Below are positions 50,987-60,277 of a stretch of 64,000 bases of DNA, piece after piece. The DNA is from JACMLC01 sp963720235 (lineage in GTDB: Bacteria; Acidobacteriota; Blastocatellia; Pyrinomonadales; Pyrinomonadaceae): the NCBI GenBank assembly GCA_963720235.1, contig OY970389.1:496001-560000 (forward strand), written 5' to 3'. Numbering within the stretch: position 1 is the stretch's first letter; every line of letters begins with the position of its first letter. Made by a program: the position numbers and the translations under genes. The notes under the pieces are model-generated. The model saw only the letters and a list, made by a program, of their open reading frames with translations. It was not told the DNA's origin and searched no databases.

Positions 50987-51985
50987 TTATTTGCTGATGA
51001 CGCGCAAGCTGTGTGCGATTAAGGGAACGATGCGGCGTGGGACGGCGATGGCTTCTTTGATGTGGCGTGCGTGTGTGAAATGGCCTGCGACATAGAGGCC
51101 GCGTATGTTGGTCTCGAAGGTTTCGGGATTATAGACGGGTAGCTCTGTTATGCCGGATGGAGCAATTTCGACTCCGGCCTGACGCAGGAGTGTTAGGTCT
51201 GCGTCGCTGCCTATGAGGATGAAGACTGCGTCGTTCGGCAAGGTTAAAGTTTGACCGTCATCCTGCTTGAGCCTGACTTCGCGTTCTGTTATCTCTTCAA
51301 TCGCTGTGAAGTGCAGGAGGCGCAGGCTGCCTTTCTCGATGTGCGCTTCGAGCGGCGTGCGTACCCAGTGTTTGATGGCATTCATCTTTGGGTCGCGGTT
51401 CTCCCAGTCCGCGCGCCAGATGGCGAAGGTCGTGTGTGCGCCTTCGTCCGCGAGAAAGAGCGCGGCCTCTGCTGCGCTGTTGCCGCCGCCGACCACGAGC
51501 GCGTCTTTGCGCACGTATGGATAAGGCTCTATGAAGCGGCGCTGGACTTTGGGTAAATCTTCGCCGCGCACATTGAGGCGTCTCAGTCGCGCCATCGCTC
51601 CGATAGCGAAGAGGACGCGCGAAGCTTTGTACACAGCGCGCGTTGTCTGCACAAGAAAACCTTCCGGCTCTGTGCGCTCAATGCTCGTGGCTTCCTCTTC
51701 CGTGTTGACATGCAAATTCTGTTCGAGCGCAAAGCGAACGTAATGCGAGAGCAACTCTTCGCGCGTGGGCTTTTCCCGGCAGGACTCAAGCGCGCCCTCG
51801 CGCATCTCCAGTTCATTCGGAGTGGAAAAGACCGTGCGCCCGACCGGGTAGTGGAAAATCGTGTCGGCAATCAAGCCTTTTTCGATGACCAGATAATTCA
51901 GACGCTCGCGCGCCGCCGCGTCAGCCGCAGATAATCCTGCTGGCCCTGCTCCGATGATTAAGAGGTCAAGCTGTTCATTTATCAT
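50987..51985 (-). CDS. ypdA: YpdA-type bacillithiol disulfide reductase
   Basis: 332 residues. FAD motif GAGPAGLSAADAA at the N-terminus and NAD(P) motif VGGGNSAAEAALFL in the middle; the catalytic CxxC of thioredoxin reductase is absent, as expected for YpdA (Bdr). C-terminal FAD-binding phrase NIRGLYVAGH. Reduces oxidised bacillithiol in Firmicutes; bshC at 55781 supports bacillithiol here. Confidence 0.88.
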   Translation of the reverse strand: MINEQLDLLIIGAGPAGLSAADAAARERLNYLVIEKGLIADTIFHYPVGRTVFSTPNELEMREGALESCREKPTREELLSHYVRFALEQNLHVNTEEEATSIERTEPEGFLVQTTRAVYKASRVLFAIGAMARLRRLNVRGEDLPKVQRRFIEPYPYVRKDALVVGGGNSAAEAALFLADEGAHTTFAIWRADWENRDPKMNAIKHWVRTPLEAHIEKGSLRLLHFTAIEEITEREVRLKQDDGQTLTLPNDAVFILIGSDADLTLLRQAGVEIAPSGITELPVYNPETFETNIRGLYVAGHFTHARHIKEAIAVPRRIVPLIAHSLRVISK

Positions 51986-52003
51986 AAAACTAAGATTGCT
52001 CTT

Positions 52004-52105
52004 AACCGCAGAGACGCAGAGAAAGGAAAAGTAAAAAGCAAAAATAAGGATGTTCTTTTATTTTTCATGTTGCCTTCCTCTGCGTCTCCGCGTCTCTGCG
52101 GTATA
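52004..52105. repeat. Hairpin of GCAGAGAC/GTCTCTGC units
   Basis: Left arm CCGCAGAGACGCAGAGAAAG and right arm CTCTGCGTCTCCGCGTCTCTG, between phzF and ypdA. Confidence 0.75.
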
Positions 52106-53041
52106 TTAAAAGTCTAACTCCCCACGCGCCACGATTATAGCGGGGCCGCCGACACGCACGCGCTCTATGTGGCCGCGCTCGCCTGTGATTTCGACGCCGA
52201 TGCGACTGGGGCGATGTATGAAATCTCCCTGCTCGATAACAAACTGAAACGCGCCGTCAACCGCCTCAAGCTCAAGCGCGCCGTGATGCACAAGGTATGC
52301 TCCGAGTGGCCCGGCTGCGCCGCCCGTCGCGGGGTCTTCTGTAATGCCTATTTCAGGCGCGAACAATCTGGCGTGCGCGCGGTGCGCTCCGCCTTCCAGA
52401 GTCTCGCGCGTAAAGACATACCATTCTGTGATGCCTATGCGCTGGCCCGCTTCGCCCAGGGCAGTAGCATTAACACGACAGCGACCTAAAGCTTCAATCG
52501 TCCGCACAGGCACAAAGAGCATCGGCACACCTGTTGAAGCTACCTGCACAGGAAGGCTCTGGTCCAAATCTTCCGGCGCAAGTCCGAGTGCGCGTGCAAT
52601 CTCTGCGCGCTCCAACGCATCATCAACCTGCGCGCGTATCTCAAACTTTCCCTGCGTCATCACAACGCGCACGGGCTGATTCTCTCTGAACTCTATCTCG
52701 ACGGGCAGAACGCCTATGCCAAGCTCCTGCTCGATGCGTATCAAACCTGTTCCGCCTTCCGGCAAAGGCACGATGCCTTCGCGCGCCAGCGCGTTCCATG
52801 TGCCGACCACTGGATGGCCTGCCATCGGAAGCTCGCGTCCCGGCGTGAAGATGCGCAGACGCTTGAGCGCGCCCTTCTCGCTCGGCAGCACAAAGACTGT
52901 CTCTGACAGATTCATCTCACGCGCAATCTGCTGCATCAACTCGTCCGTCAAACCTTCCGCCTCTGGAAAGACCGCCAGCGGGTTGCCGCTAAAAGCTCGC
53001 TCTGTAAAAACATCAAGTTGTAGAAAACGATATTGACGCAA
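52106..53041 (-). CDS. PhzF-family isomerase/epimerase
   Basis: 311 residues. QLDVFTERAFSGNPLAV and MNLSETVFV (catalytic Glu in SET) are diagnostic, with two hot-dog-like lobes; GRELPMAGHPVVGTW and DPATGGAAGPLGAYL mark the substrate region. No phenazine genes are nearby, so the substrate is unknown. Confidence 0.92.
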   Translation of the reverse strand: MRQYRFLQLDVFTERAFSGNPLAVFPEAEGLTDELMQQIAREMNLSETVFVLPSEKGALKRLRIFTPGRELPMAGHPVVGTWNALAREGIVPLPEGGTGLIRIEQELGIGVLPVEIEFRENQPVRVVMTQGKFEIRAQVDDALERAEIARALGLAPEDLDQSLPVQVASTGVPMLFVPVRTIEALGRCRVNATALGEAGQRIGITEWYVFTRETLEGGAHRAHARLFAPEIGITEDPATGGAAGPLGAYLVHHGALELEAVDGAFQFVIEQGDFIHRPSRIGVEITGERGHIERVRVGGPAIIVARGELDF

Positions 53042-53137
53042 AGTTGGAACTCCCCGGATTAAAGATTTGAATACATCATCGCGTCAACTCGACTGTAGCG
53101 TCAAATCCACTGCATGCAAGCTGTGAAGGTCTGGAAG

Positions 53138-53226
53138 AGTTTCCCGCAAAGGCGCAAAGGGAATTGAAGTCTTCACTGTCTTGAATGTTTCCTTCGCGTC
53201 TTCCTTTAGGCCTTTGCGCCACCGGC
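53138..53226. repeat. Hairpin of GCAAAGGC/GCCTTTGC units
   Basis: Left arm CCCGCAAAGGCGCAAAGGG and right arm CCTTTAGGCCTTTGCGCC, in the 53042-53489 gap between divergent genes. Confidence 0.7.
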
Positions 53227-53439
53227 GAGAGATATGAAATTCATCATGAAAAATCTCTGTTGACATTTATAATTGGCAGGATTATCTTGCAGCCGCTCTA
53301 CACGCGCATTTAGTTGCTGGCGACTTTCTTTATCCCTCGTCAGCCTCACTTCAACGTTTCCATCCCGAAAGTATATGATGCGCCGCCCATTATGTTGTGA
53401 CCCCGTTTCCCTGAAATGTCGCCCGGAGAGGGTCTTCAT
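53206..53439 (-). CDS. Possible small protein (77 aa)
   Basis: A reading frame with ATG at 53439 in an otherwise empty gap. The composition is unlike the surrounding shadows: polar, with RRIIYFRDGNVEVRLTRDKE, then QQLNARVERLQDN. Its last 10 codons are repeat-derived (ISLAGGAKA). No ribosome site and no family recognised, so it may be spurious. Confidence 0.25.
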   Translation of the reverse strand: MKTLSGRHFRETGSQHNGRRIIYFRDGNVEVRLTRDKESRQQLNARVERLQDNPANYKCQQRFFMMNFISLAGGAKA

Positions 53440-53489
53440 GCGCTGGCTTGAACATCAATCTTCGGATGTCAGGGACTAAGGAGCAGAGC

Positions 53490-54431
53490 ATGTCCGAAAA
53501 TCTCAATGACCAAACAACTATTGAAAAAAATTCTTTACCTCAAAACTCCGAAGCTCAAAACACGATGAGAGCTAAAGGAGAATCACCTGGCGGCAAACCG
53601 ATGGGACTGGCGGGTGTGATTCTAACCGGAGGGTATCTCACCCTCGTCGCCATTCTGATACTCTATGGTCTTATCGTGTTATGGCCTCCTGACATACGTC
53701 CAGATCAGGGTGAGAATCAGCCAGCCGCAAGACCCAGCCCTAGTTCGTCACCTTCAACCGCCCCAGGCGCATCGCCAACCGTGACAGCCAGCCCTTCACC
53801 GAGAACATCTGCCAGTCCTTCTCCGGGAAGTACAGCCAGTCCTTTGGGAATGATACGCATTCCGGTGCTCAGCCTCTACGTGCTGTTTCAAACTCCTGCC
53901 AGTCCGACGCCAGCAGCCAGCGCATCGCCGGGGTCGGATCAATCTACCGGCAACGCCGCTAATCAGACCACTGGCTGTAGTAACAGGCAACGGCGAACCA
54001 GATACTTATGGTGGGAATTTTGTCTTTCCCCGGAAGAGGGGCTGCTCCTGATTGTCATGCTGTCGGGCGCGCTCGGCTCGCTGGTTCATGCTCTACGGTC
54101 TTTCTACTGGTATGCGGGCAATCGGGAATTAATATGGAGCTGGGTTGCCATGTACGCCCTGCTTCCATTTATCGGAGCTACAATCGCGCTCGTCTTTTAC
54201 CTTGTGATTCGCGGTGGCTTCTTCTCTCCACAGGTTTCAGTTGAAGCTACGAGTCCGTTCGGCTTTGCGGCTTTATCAGCTCTCATCGGCATGTTCACCG
54301 AAGAGGCTGTAGTGAAGCTTAAACAAATAGCCGAAACCGTGCTCGCGAAATCAGAGAAAGGAAAGGATCATGCCGCACCTGCTCCGAAGGTATCAAAGAT
54401 TTTACCCGACACAGGGTCAGACTCTCGGTAA
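53490..54431 (+). CDS. Membrane protein with Pro/Ser-rich loop, probably continued by an IPT domain
   Basis: 313 residues from the ATG at 53490 (AAGGAG 53478-53483). Transmembrane helix at ~45-68, a Pro/Ser/Thr/Ala-rich loop (~75-155), then hydrophobic segments at ~185-205 and 220-245 and a further helix near 265-285. It ends PKVSKILPDTGSDSR, where an IPT/TIG domain should begin (see 54370-54636). A single base change at TTTT (54400-54403) would join the two into one ~380-residue protein. Confidence 0.75.
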   Translation: MSENLNDQTTIEKNSLPQNSEAQNTMRAKGESPGGKPMGLAGVILTGGYLTLVAILILYGLIVLWPPDIRPDQGENQPAARPSPSSSPSTAPGASPTVTASPSPRTSASPSPGSTASPLGMIRIPVLSLYVLFQTPASPTPAASASPGSDQSTGNAANQTTGCSNRQRRTRYLWWEFCLSPEEGLLLIVMLSGALGSLVHALRSFYWYAGNRELIWSWVAMYALLPFIGATIALVFYLVIRGGFFSPQVSVEATSPFGFAALSALIGMFTEEAVVKLKQIAETVLAKSEKGKDHAAPAPKVSKILPDTGSDSR

Positions 54432-54636
54432 CGTCCGGGTGACAATTACCGGAAAAGATTTTGTTAGCGGGGCTACAGTAACTATTGGCGGCCAACCCGC
54501 TGAAGCTGTTGATGTAGTCAACAGCACGACCATCACTGCAACTACACCCGCGCATCCGGCAGGGGTGGTAAATGTTGAAGTGGTCAGCCCGGATGGTCAG
54601 CACGGCGTTCTGGTGAACGGCTATACTTATCTTTAA
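54370..54636 (+). CDS. IPT/TIG immunoglobulin-like domain, split from the preceding gene
   Basis: In frame, YPTQGQTLGNVRVTITGKDF then ATVTIGGQPAEAV and VNVEVVSPDGQHGV is a complete IPT/TIG fold with stop at 54636. The first ~12 residues of this frame (MPHLLRRYQRF) are antiphase to the upstream gene and probably not natural. More likely the displaced C-terminus of the previous protein than an independent gene. Confidence 0.6.
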   Translation: MPHLLRRYQRFYPTQGQTLGNVRVTITGKDFVSGATVTIGGQPAEAVDVVNSTTITATTPAHPAGVVNVEVVSPDGQHGVLVNGYTYL

Positions 54637-54769
54637 TGTGGATAGCCGGACTTAAGATTTAAAAGCGAAAAGAAACCTGGCAGGATGCAGAGTCTCTGGC
54701 GACTATCATGGTCGTCAGGGACTTTTGTATGTGAGAAGAGAGCAGCGTCATTGCGCGTCCTCGAAACCG

Positions 54770-54787
54770 CCCGCTATAATGAGCGGG
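54770..54787 (+). promoter_or_regulatory. Promoter of the dapA-like gene with palindromic -10 region
   Basis: TATAAT (54775-54780) with TTGCGC (54751-54756) 18 bases upstream. The -10 sits in a palindrome CCCGCT-ATAATG-AGCGGG (54770-54787) that could bind a regulator. Confidence 0.5.
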
Positions 54788-54845
54788 TTTGAAAAGCCAT
54801 CTGAAGACAGACGAAAGAATTTCTACAGAGGTCGTGCTCTCAGCC

Positions 54846-55784
54846 ATGACTCTGCGCGGCATTATGCTTCCGTTCCCGACTCCTTTTGACGAGCGCGGGC
54901 GTGTGGACGCACGTGCCTTGCGCGCGAATATTGAGAAGTGGAACGCCTGCGGCATAGACGGTTACGTTGCACTCGGTTCGACCGGCGAGCGTGTGCATCT
55001 GGAAGAGCGCGAATGCCTTGAAGTTATCGAAGCAGCACGCGCGTCTGTTCCAGACAGCATGGCTTTCATCGTCGGCGCGGGACAGCAGAGCACGCACGCG
55101 ACCATCAACGAAGCGCGCAGCTTTGCACAGGCAGGCGCGGATGCCTTGCTCGTCATCACTCCGCATTTTTATCGCGCGGCGATGTCGCAAGAAAAACTCA
55201 TCAAACATTACTTGGAAGTCGCAGACGCTTCGCCCGCGCCGCTTGTGCTCTATAGCATGCCTGAGTTGACGGGCATCGCACTCGCGCCGGAAACGGTCGC
55301 GCGCCTCTCTGAGCATCAAAATATTATCGGCATCAAAGATAGCTCCGGCGATGCTATTAACTTCGCAGAAACCTTGCGCCTCGTGCCGGAAAATTTCGCA
55401 GTCTTGACGGGCAACGGCGCGCTGCTCTATGCGGCGCTGTCTGCTGGCGCACGCGGCGCGATTCTGGCCGTCGGGTGCATAGCCTTTGCCGAGTGCCTTG
55501 AGATTTATCACGCGCTGCAAGCAGCGGAGCACAGCCGCGCCCGCGCTTTACAACAAAAGTTGACGCCGCTCGCGCGCGCAGTGACTGTGCGCTATGGCAT
55601 CGGCGGATTAAAGGCCGCGCTTGAGATAATCGGTTACACTGGCGGCCATGTGCGCGCGCCGCTTGCCAATGCCAGCGATGAAGCGCGCGCAGAGATTGCG
55701 CGCTTGATAGAAGAATCTGCAAGCGCATTAGATGAACAAAGGGACAGCGAGAAACGTATCTTCGCCGGAGCATCAACACAGTGA
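54846..55784 (+). CDS. Dihydrodipicolinate synthase/N-acetylneuraminate lyase family aldolase
   Basis: 312 residues from the ATG at 54846 (family start MTLRGIMLPFPTPF); a GTG at 54834 is closer to AGAGG. Class I aldolase: Lys in IGIKDSSGD and Tyr in PLVLYSMPEL, with GSTGE at the substrate site. True DapA or a related aldolase cannot be told apart here. Its stop overlaps the bshC start (GTGA). Confidence 0.9.
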   Translation: MTLRGIMLPFPTPFDERGRVDARALRANIEKWNACGIDGYVALGSTGERVHLEERECLEVIEAARASVPDSMAFIVGAGQQSTHATINEARSFAQAGADALLVITPHFYRAAMSQEKLIKHYLEVADASPAPLVLYSMPELTGIALAPETVARLSEHQNIIGIKDSSGDAINFAETLRLVPENFAVLTGNGALLYAALSAGARGAILAVGCIAFAECLEIYHALQAAEHSRARALQQKLTPLARAVTVRYGIGGLKAALEIIGYTGGHVRAPLANASDEARAEIARLIEESASALDEQRDSEKRIFAGASTQ

Positions 55785-57466
55785 GCACTACCGAAGCAGC
55801 ATGTTACAGCACGCCCGAAGAGGCAGGTCTGCGCGTCAAGGCTCTGCCCTTTGAGCGCGTCCCGCATCAATCGCGTCTCTTCCTTGATTACCTGCGCGAC
55901 CCTCTCGCGCTCCGCCGCTTCTATCCTTCCGTAGTCAAATTTCATCACGAACTGGCAAGCCGCGCGCCGGAAGTTTTAGCAGCATACAAGACTGACCGCG
56001 CACGTTTGTGTGATGCGCTCGAAGAGATGAATACGAGTTGGGGAGCTGGCGCGGAGACGCTCGCAAACATTGCGCGGCTGCGCGAAGCTGAGACAGTCGC
56101 AGTTGTCTCAGGCCAGCAGGCGGGACTTTTTACAGGGCCGCTCTACACTATTTACAAAGCTCTCTCGGCGGTCAAACTCGCTGGCTGTCTCGCGCAACGC
56201 GGCACGCCCGCCGTGCCTGTCTTCTGGATTGCGACCGAAGATCACGATTTCGCGGAAGTCGCCAGCGCGGAATTTATCGGCTGCGATTGTCGCCTCGCAC
56301 AGGTTAGTGTCTCGAAAGCCATGCACACGGAAGGCACGCCTGTGGGCCAGGTCGTGCTCGATGAATCTATCAATGAAACGATTGCGCGCCTCATAGAAGT
56401 CTTGCCTGAAACGGAATTTACAGCAGACCTCGAAAAGCTTGTGCGCGATGCGTGGCAGCCGGGCCGCCGTTATGGCGAAGCCTTCGCGCGTATGATGACA
56501 TCGCTCATCGGAAAGCATGGCCTGATTTTGCTCGACCCGTCGGATGTGCATTTGAAAGAGTTGGCCGCGCCGCTCTATGCGGAAGCAGCGCGACGCGCGC
56601 AAGGGATTGCAAACGCGCTGGTCGAGCGCAGCCGCGAGTTGGAAGAGAGCGGCTATCACGCGCAGGTCTTAGCATCCGGCGATTCTTTCCCGCTCTTTCT
56701 GCACAAGCCCGACGGCACGCGCCACGCAGTCACGCGCACGGACAAAGGGACTTACAAAACTAAAGAGGGAAGCGAAGAGCTTCAGGCGGAAGAACTGGCC
56801 GAGCTTGCCTTGCGTGAGCCTGCGCGATTCAGTCCGAATGTGACTTTGCGCGCGGTCGTGCAGGATTACTTGCTGCCGACCATTGCATACTTTGGCGGGG
56901 CTGCTGAGATTGCTTACTTCGCGCAGACTGGCGAAGTCTATCGCCTGCTCGAAAGACCTGTCACACCGATTCTGCATCGCGCGAGCATGACGATTGTAGA
57001 GAGCCGCACGGGCCGCACGCTCGAACGTTATAATCTGGAACTGAGCGATTTCTTTGAAGGCTTGGAGACTGTGCTGGCCCGCGTTGTCGAAGAACATTTG
57101 GGCGCGGAGACCGGAAAGACTTTTGCGCAGACGGAAGAGTCTGTCAATCTACAGCTTGATAGATTGCGCGAATCTTTGCGCGAGGTTGACCCGACTCTCG
57201 CAGAGGCTCTTGAGACAGGGCGACGCAAAATCAATTATCAACTCGGCGGCTTGCGCACGCGCTTTCATCGCGCGCAACTCAACCGCGACCGCGCCGTGCA
57301 TCGCCAGATAGAACGCGCCTTCTCCTGTCTCTATCCCGAAAAAACTTTGCAGGAACGACGCATCAATATCACCTCACTCGTCGCGCGTCATGGCTCATAC
57401 GTGGTGGACTGGATTTACGACGCCATCAATCTCGGCTCGCAAGACCATCAAGTGGTTTATCTGTGA
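55781..57466 (+). CDS. bshC: Bacillithiol biosynthesis cysteine-adding enzyme
   Basis: 561 residues from a GTG. BshC adds Cys to GlcN-malate, the last step to bacillithiol. Diagnostic phrases are SGQQAGLFTGPLYTIYKA, FWIATEDHDFAEV and RINITSLVARHGSYVVDWIYD. bshA and bshB are not in the window. Overlap with the dapA-like gene shows co-translation. Confidence 0.94.
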   Translation: MSTTEAACYSTPEEAGLRVKALPFERVPHQSRLFLDYLRDPLALRRFYPSVVKFHHELASRAPEVLAAYKTDRARLCDALEEMNTSWGAGAETLANIARLREAETVAVVSGQQAGLFTGPLYTIYKALSAVKLAGCLAQRGTPAVPVFWIATEDHDFAEVASAEFIGCDCRLAQVSVSKAMHTEGTPVGQVVLDESINETIARLIEVLPETEFTADLEKLVRDAWQPGRRYGEAFARMMTSLIGKHGLILLDPSDVHLKELAAPLYAEAARRAQGIANALVERSRELEESGYHAQVLASGDSFPLFLHKPDGTRHAVTRTDKGTYKTKEGSEELQAEELAELALREPARFSPNVTLRAVVQDYLLPTIAYFGGAAEIAYFAQTGEVYRLLERPVTPILHRASMTIVESRTGRTLERYNLELSDFFEGLETVLARVVEEHLGAETGKTFAQTEESVNLQLDRLRESLREVDPTLAEALETGRRKINYQLGGLRTRFHRAQLNRDRAVHRQIERAFSCLYPEKTLQERRINITSLVARHGSYVVDWIYDAINLGSQDHQVVYL

Positions 57467-57467
57467 A

Positions 57468-57538
57468 GTAGCCAGCATACAGTAGCTGGCATCAAGACAA
57501 ATGCTTTTCTACTGACTGCTGGTTACTGATTACTGACC
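57468..57538. repeat. Hairpin of CAGTAG/CTACTG-type units
   Basis: GTAGCCAGCATACAGTAGC with a right arm of CTACTGACTGCTGGTTACTG type, between bshC and mutL. Less regular than the other hairpins. Confidence 0.6.
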
Positions 57539-57547
57539 TACTTTTCT

Positions 57548-59590
57548 ATGTCCAAAATCCGCGTTCTCTCAGACCAGTTAGCCAATCAGATTGCCGCAGG
57601 CGAAGTTGTCGAGCGGCCCGCTTCGGTTGCTAAAGAGCTGGTGGAAAATTCTATTGATGCGGGCGCGCGGCGGATTGAGATTGATGTAGAGGCTGGCGGG
57701 CGCAGGCTCTTGCGCGTCGTGGACGACGGCGAAGGAATGTCGCGCGATGATGCAGTGCTCGCCTTTGAGCGTCATGCGACATCCAAAATAACTGCGGCCA
57801 AAGACCTCAATGCTATCTCGACGTTAGGTTTTAGGGGGGAAGCTCTGGCTTCGATTGCTTCCGTTGCGCGTGTCGAGTTGGTGACTAAAACCGGAGAGGC
57901 CGAGACGGCGACGCGCATTCTGATTGAAGGCGGACGATGGCGCGAAGTCAAAGACGCTGCTTATCCGCAAGGGACGAGCATCTCTGTGCGCGACCTGTTC
58001 TTTAATGTTCCGGCGCGCAGAAAGTTTTTGCGGTCGGAAGCGACAGAGAGCTTTCATCTGGTCAACCTGGTGACGCATTACGCGCTCGCGCATCCTGAAA
58101 TCGCTTTCACTTTAACCAACAACGGGCGCGAGACTTTGCGCGTCGCTCCCGCGCGCGATGTGCGCGAACGCGCATATCAAATCTTTGGCGCGGACTTTAT
58201 CGAAAACCTGCTTGAAGTCAGCGGCGGTCATCCGCAGATAGCGCGCGTCACAGGCTTTGTCTCTGCGCCGCGCGAAAGACGCAGCTCGCGTGATGCGCAG
58301 TATCTTTTTATCAATGGCCGCTATGTGCACGACCGTCTTGTGAGCCGCGCGCTCTCGGAAGCCTACAGGGGAATCCTGCCGCAGGGAGTCTATCCGGCGG
58401 CCCTGCTCTTTCTCGAAGTCCCGCTCGAAGAAGTGGATGTCAATGTGCATCCGGCGAAAACGGAAGTGCGGTTTCGTCGCGCCGCAGCCGTCCAAGATGC
58501 CGTGCGCGAAGCTGTCAGAGCCGCACTTGCCAGCGCAGGCTATGTGCGCTCAAGCGAAGCCGCAGCCGAGAGCGACGGGCGCGAGGTTGAGACTGAGCAG
58601 GAAGAAGAAACTTACAACGCACACATTCCTTCACATGAAGATGATGCTGTCGCAAGCTTTGATAGCTCAGTCGTTGCAAACAATCCTGCGGAAGAGAGTC
58701 GTGCGCGCACGACTGTGACGAGCGAGCTTGTGCCGCCCGCGCGCCAGGAAAAAATGGAGTTCGGCTTTACAGTCGCGCGCGATGATTCGGCTGCGCCGAA
58801 GCAGGGCAGGGGAAATACTGCCAGAGATTTGAATGCCATCCTGCGCCGCGCCCACGTCGAGGCGCATAAAGAGAGAGAGCCGGAGGACGAAAAGCATGCT
58901 TTTCATGAAAAGCAACAAGAGCGTGTGCCAGTTCAAGCGCAGACGAAGCCCGCGCTCCCGCCGCTCGCTTCGGCCCTCAGCCTCGCACGCGAAGTTCCAG
59001 TTGAAACGCTCTCAAACAACATTGGTCCATTGGGCCAACTGGAAGAGAGCTACATCATCGCAACGGACGAAGAGGGCTTGCTCCTCATAGACCAGCACGC
59101 AGCGCATGAGCGGATTCTGTTTGACAAATATCACGCGCTCGAAGGCGCGCGGCGCGCAGAGTCGCAGCATCTCTTGATGCCGGAAACTTTCGACCTCACG
59201 CCCGCGGAGGCCATCGCCTTTGACCGCGCGGCTGAAGAACTGGAAGCTTACGGTTTTGAGTTAATGCGGCTGTCCGGTCGCACTGTCGCCATCAAGGCCG
59301 TGCCAGCAGACCTGCCCGCAGACGAGGCGCGAAATGTTTTAGGGGAAGTCTTGAGCACGATAGATGCAGAGCGGCGCGTTGCGGGACAAGATAAACTGAG
59401 AGACGAAATCGCATCCGCGCTCGCTTCGCGCGCAGCCATCAAATCAAACACGCAACTCTCTATGGAAAAGATGCGCTGGTTGATTGATAGCTTGCTGCTG
59501 ACCTCTGCGCCGACCACTGGCGCGCATGGCCGCCCAATCATCATGCGCCTCACAACGCGAGACATCAAAAAAGGTTTCCAGCGCACATGA
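57548..59590 (+). CDS. mutL: DNA mismatch repair protein MutL
   Basis: 680 residues. GHKL ATPase N-terminus: AGEVVERPASVAKELVENSIDAG, DDGEGM and GFRGEALASI. Then a linker (~350-470) and a C-terminal dimerisation domain (LLIDQHAAHERILF). No DQHA(X)2E(X)4E endonuclease signature beyond DQHAAHERI was confirmed. Overlaps cheW by ATGA. Confidence 0.95.
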   Translation: MSKIRVLSDQLANQIAAGEVVERPASVAKELVENSIDAGARRIEIDVEAGGRRLLRVVDDGEGMSRDDAVLAFERHATSKITAAKDLNAISTLGFRGEALASIASVARVELVTKTGEAETATRILIEGGRWREVKDAAYPQGTSISVRDLFFNVPARRKFLRSEATESFHLVNLVTHYALAHPEIAFTLTNNGRETLRVAPARDVRERAYQIFGADFIENLLEVSGGHPQIARVTGFVSAPRERRSSRDAQYLFINGRYVHDRLVSRALSEAYRGILPQGVYPAALLFLEVPLEEVDVNVHPAKTEVRFRRAAAVQDAVREAVRAALASAGYVRSSEAAAESDGREVETEQEEETYNAHIPSHEDDAVASFDSSVVANNPAEESRARTTVTSELVPPARQEKMEFGFTVARDDSAAPKQGRGNTARDLNAILRRAHVEAHKEREPEDEKHAFHEKQQERVPVQAQTKPALPPLASALSLAREVPVETLSNNIGPLGQLEESYIIATDEEGLLLIDQHAAHERILFDKYHALEGARRAESQHLLMPETFDLTPAEAIAFDRAAEELEAYGFELMRLSGRTVAIKAVPADLPADEARNVLGEVLSTIDAERRVAGQDKLRDEIASALASRAAIKSNTQLSMEKMRWLIDSLLLTSAPTTGAHGRPIIMRLTTRDIKKGFQRT

Positions 59591-60102
59591 CGCCGCCGCA
59601 CACACAACAGGCAACGGATGTTCAGCTTGAGACACATGATTTTGTCATCGTGCGTCTGTTGGATGAATACTTTGCTTTTGAAGTCAGCGACGTGGCGGAA
59701 GTTTTTCCTTACACAGAGCCCGTGCGCATGCCGCGCGCGCCAAAGTTTCTGGTCGGCTTGATAGACGTGCGCGGAGTAATGCTGCCGGTCGTTGACATGC
59801 GCCTGCGCGCCGAGTTGAAAAGCGAATCGAGGCCGAGACATATTCTGGCCCTGCACTTGAGCGACCGTTTCATCGGCGCATTAGTAGATGAAGTCTGCGA
59901 AGTTTATCAGGCGAGTGAGAGTGAAATCGGAAATGTCGTTTCACTCGGAGATAAGATTGACCCGCAATATGTGAGCCGCGCGCTGCGCTGGGGCCAGCGT
60001 CTTGTTCCGGTGATGGACGTTTTGAAATTATTGACGACAGACGAAACTCTGCGGCTCAAGCGGCTCAGCCACCCGCGCAGAAGACGCGGCGAGAAGAGAT
60101 AA
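59587..60102 (+). CDS. CheW-like chemotaxis coupling domain protein
   Basis: 171 residues. One CheW domain (FVIVRLLDEYFAFEVSDVAEV, PRAPKFLVGLIDVRGVMLPV). No che genes are in the window. Overlaps mutL by 4 bases, so co-translated with it; the link to repair is probably only organisational. Confidence 0.88.
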   Translation: MTPPHTQQATDVQLETHDFVIVRLLDEYFAFEVSDVAEVFPYTEPVRMPRAPKFLVGLIDVRGVMLPVVDMRLRAELKSESRPRHILALHLSDRFIGALVDEVCEVYQASESEIGNVVSLGDKIDPQYVSRALRWGQRLVPVMDVLKLLTTDETLRLKRLSHPRRRRGEKR

Positions 60103-60117
60103 ATAACGTTACATCGG

Positions 60118-60277
60118 CATAAGGATGAAAGCGGCTCTGCCGCCTATGCTGTGCGGAAAGTATGAGACTTTCCGCACAGCATATTATTCCCGGCGAGGCT
60201 CAGCCTCGCCTAAAGTTCAAGCGGCATGAGCCGGAAAGCCAAAGGCTTTCCGCACAGCTCAGGCGGCAGAGCCGCCT
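60118..60277. repeat. Mosaic of short palindromes (same vocabulary as 12662 and 50733)
   Basis: GCGGCTCTGCCGCCTATGCTG, GGAAAGTATGAGACTTTCCGC, GCGAGGCTCAGCCTCGC, GGAAAGCCAAAGGCTTTCC and GGCGGCAGAGCCGCC. Fills the convergent gap between cheW and the HAD hydrolase. Confidence 0.75.
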
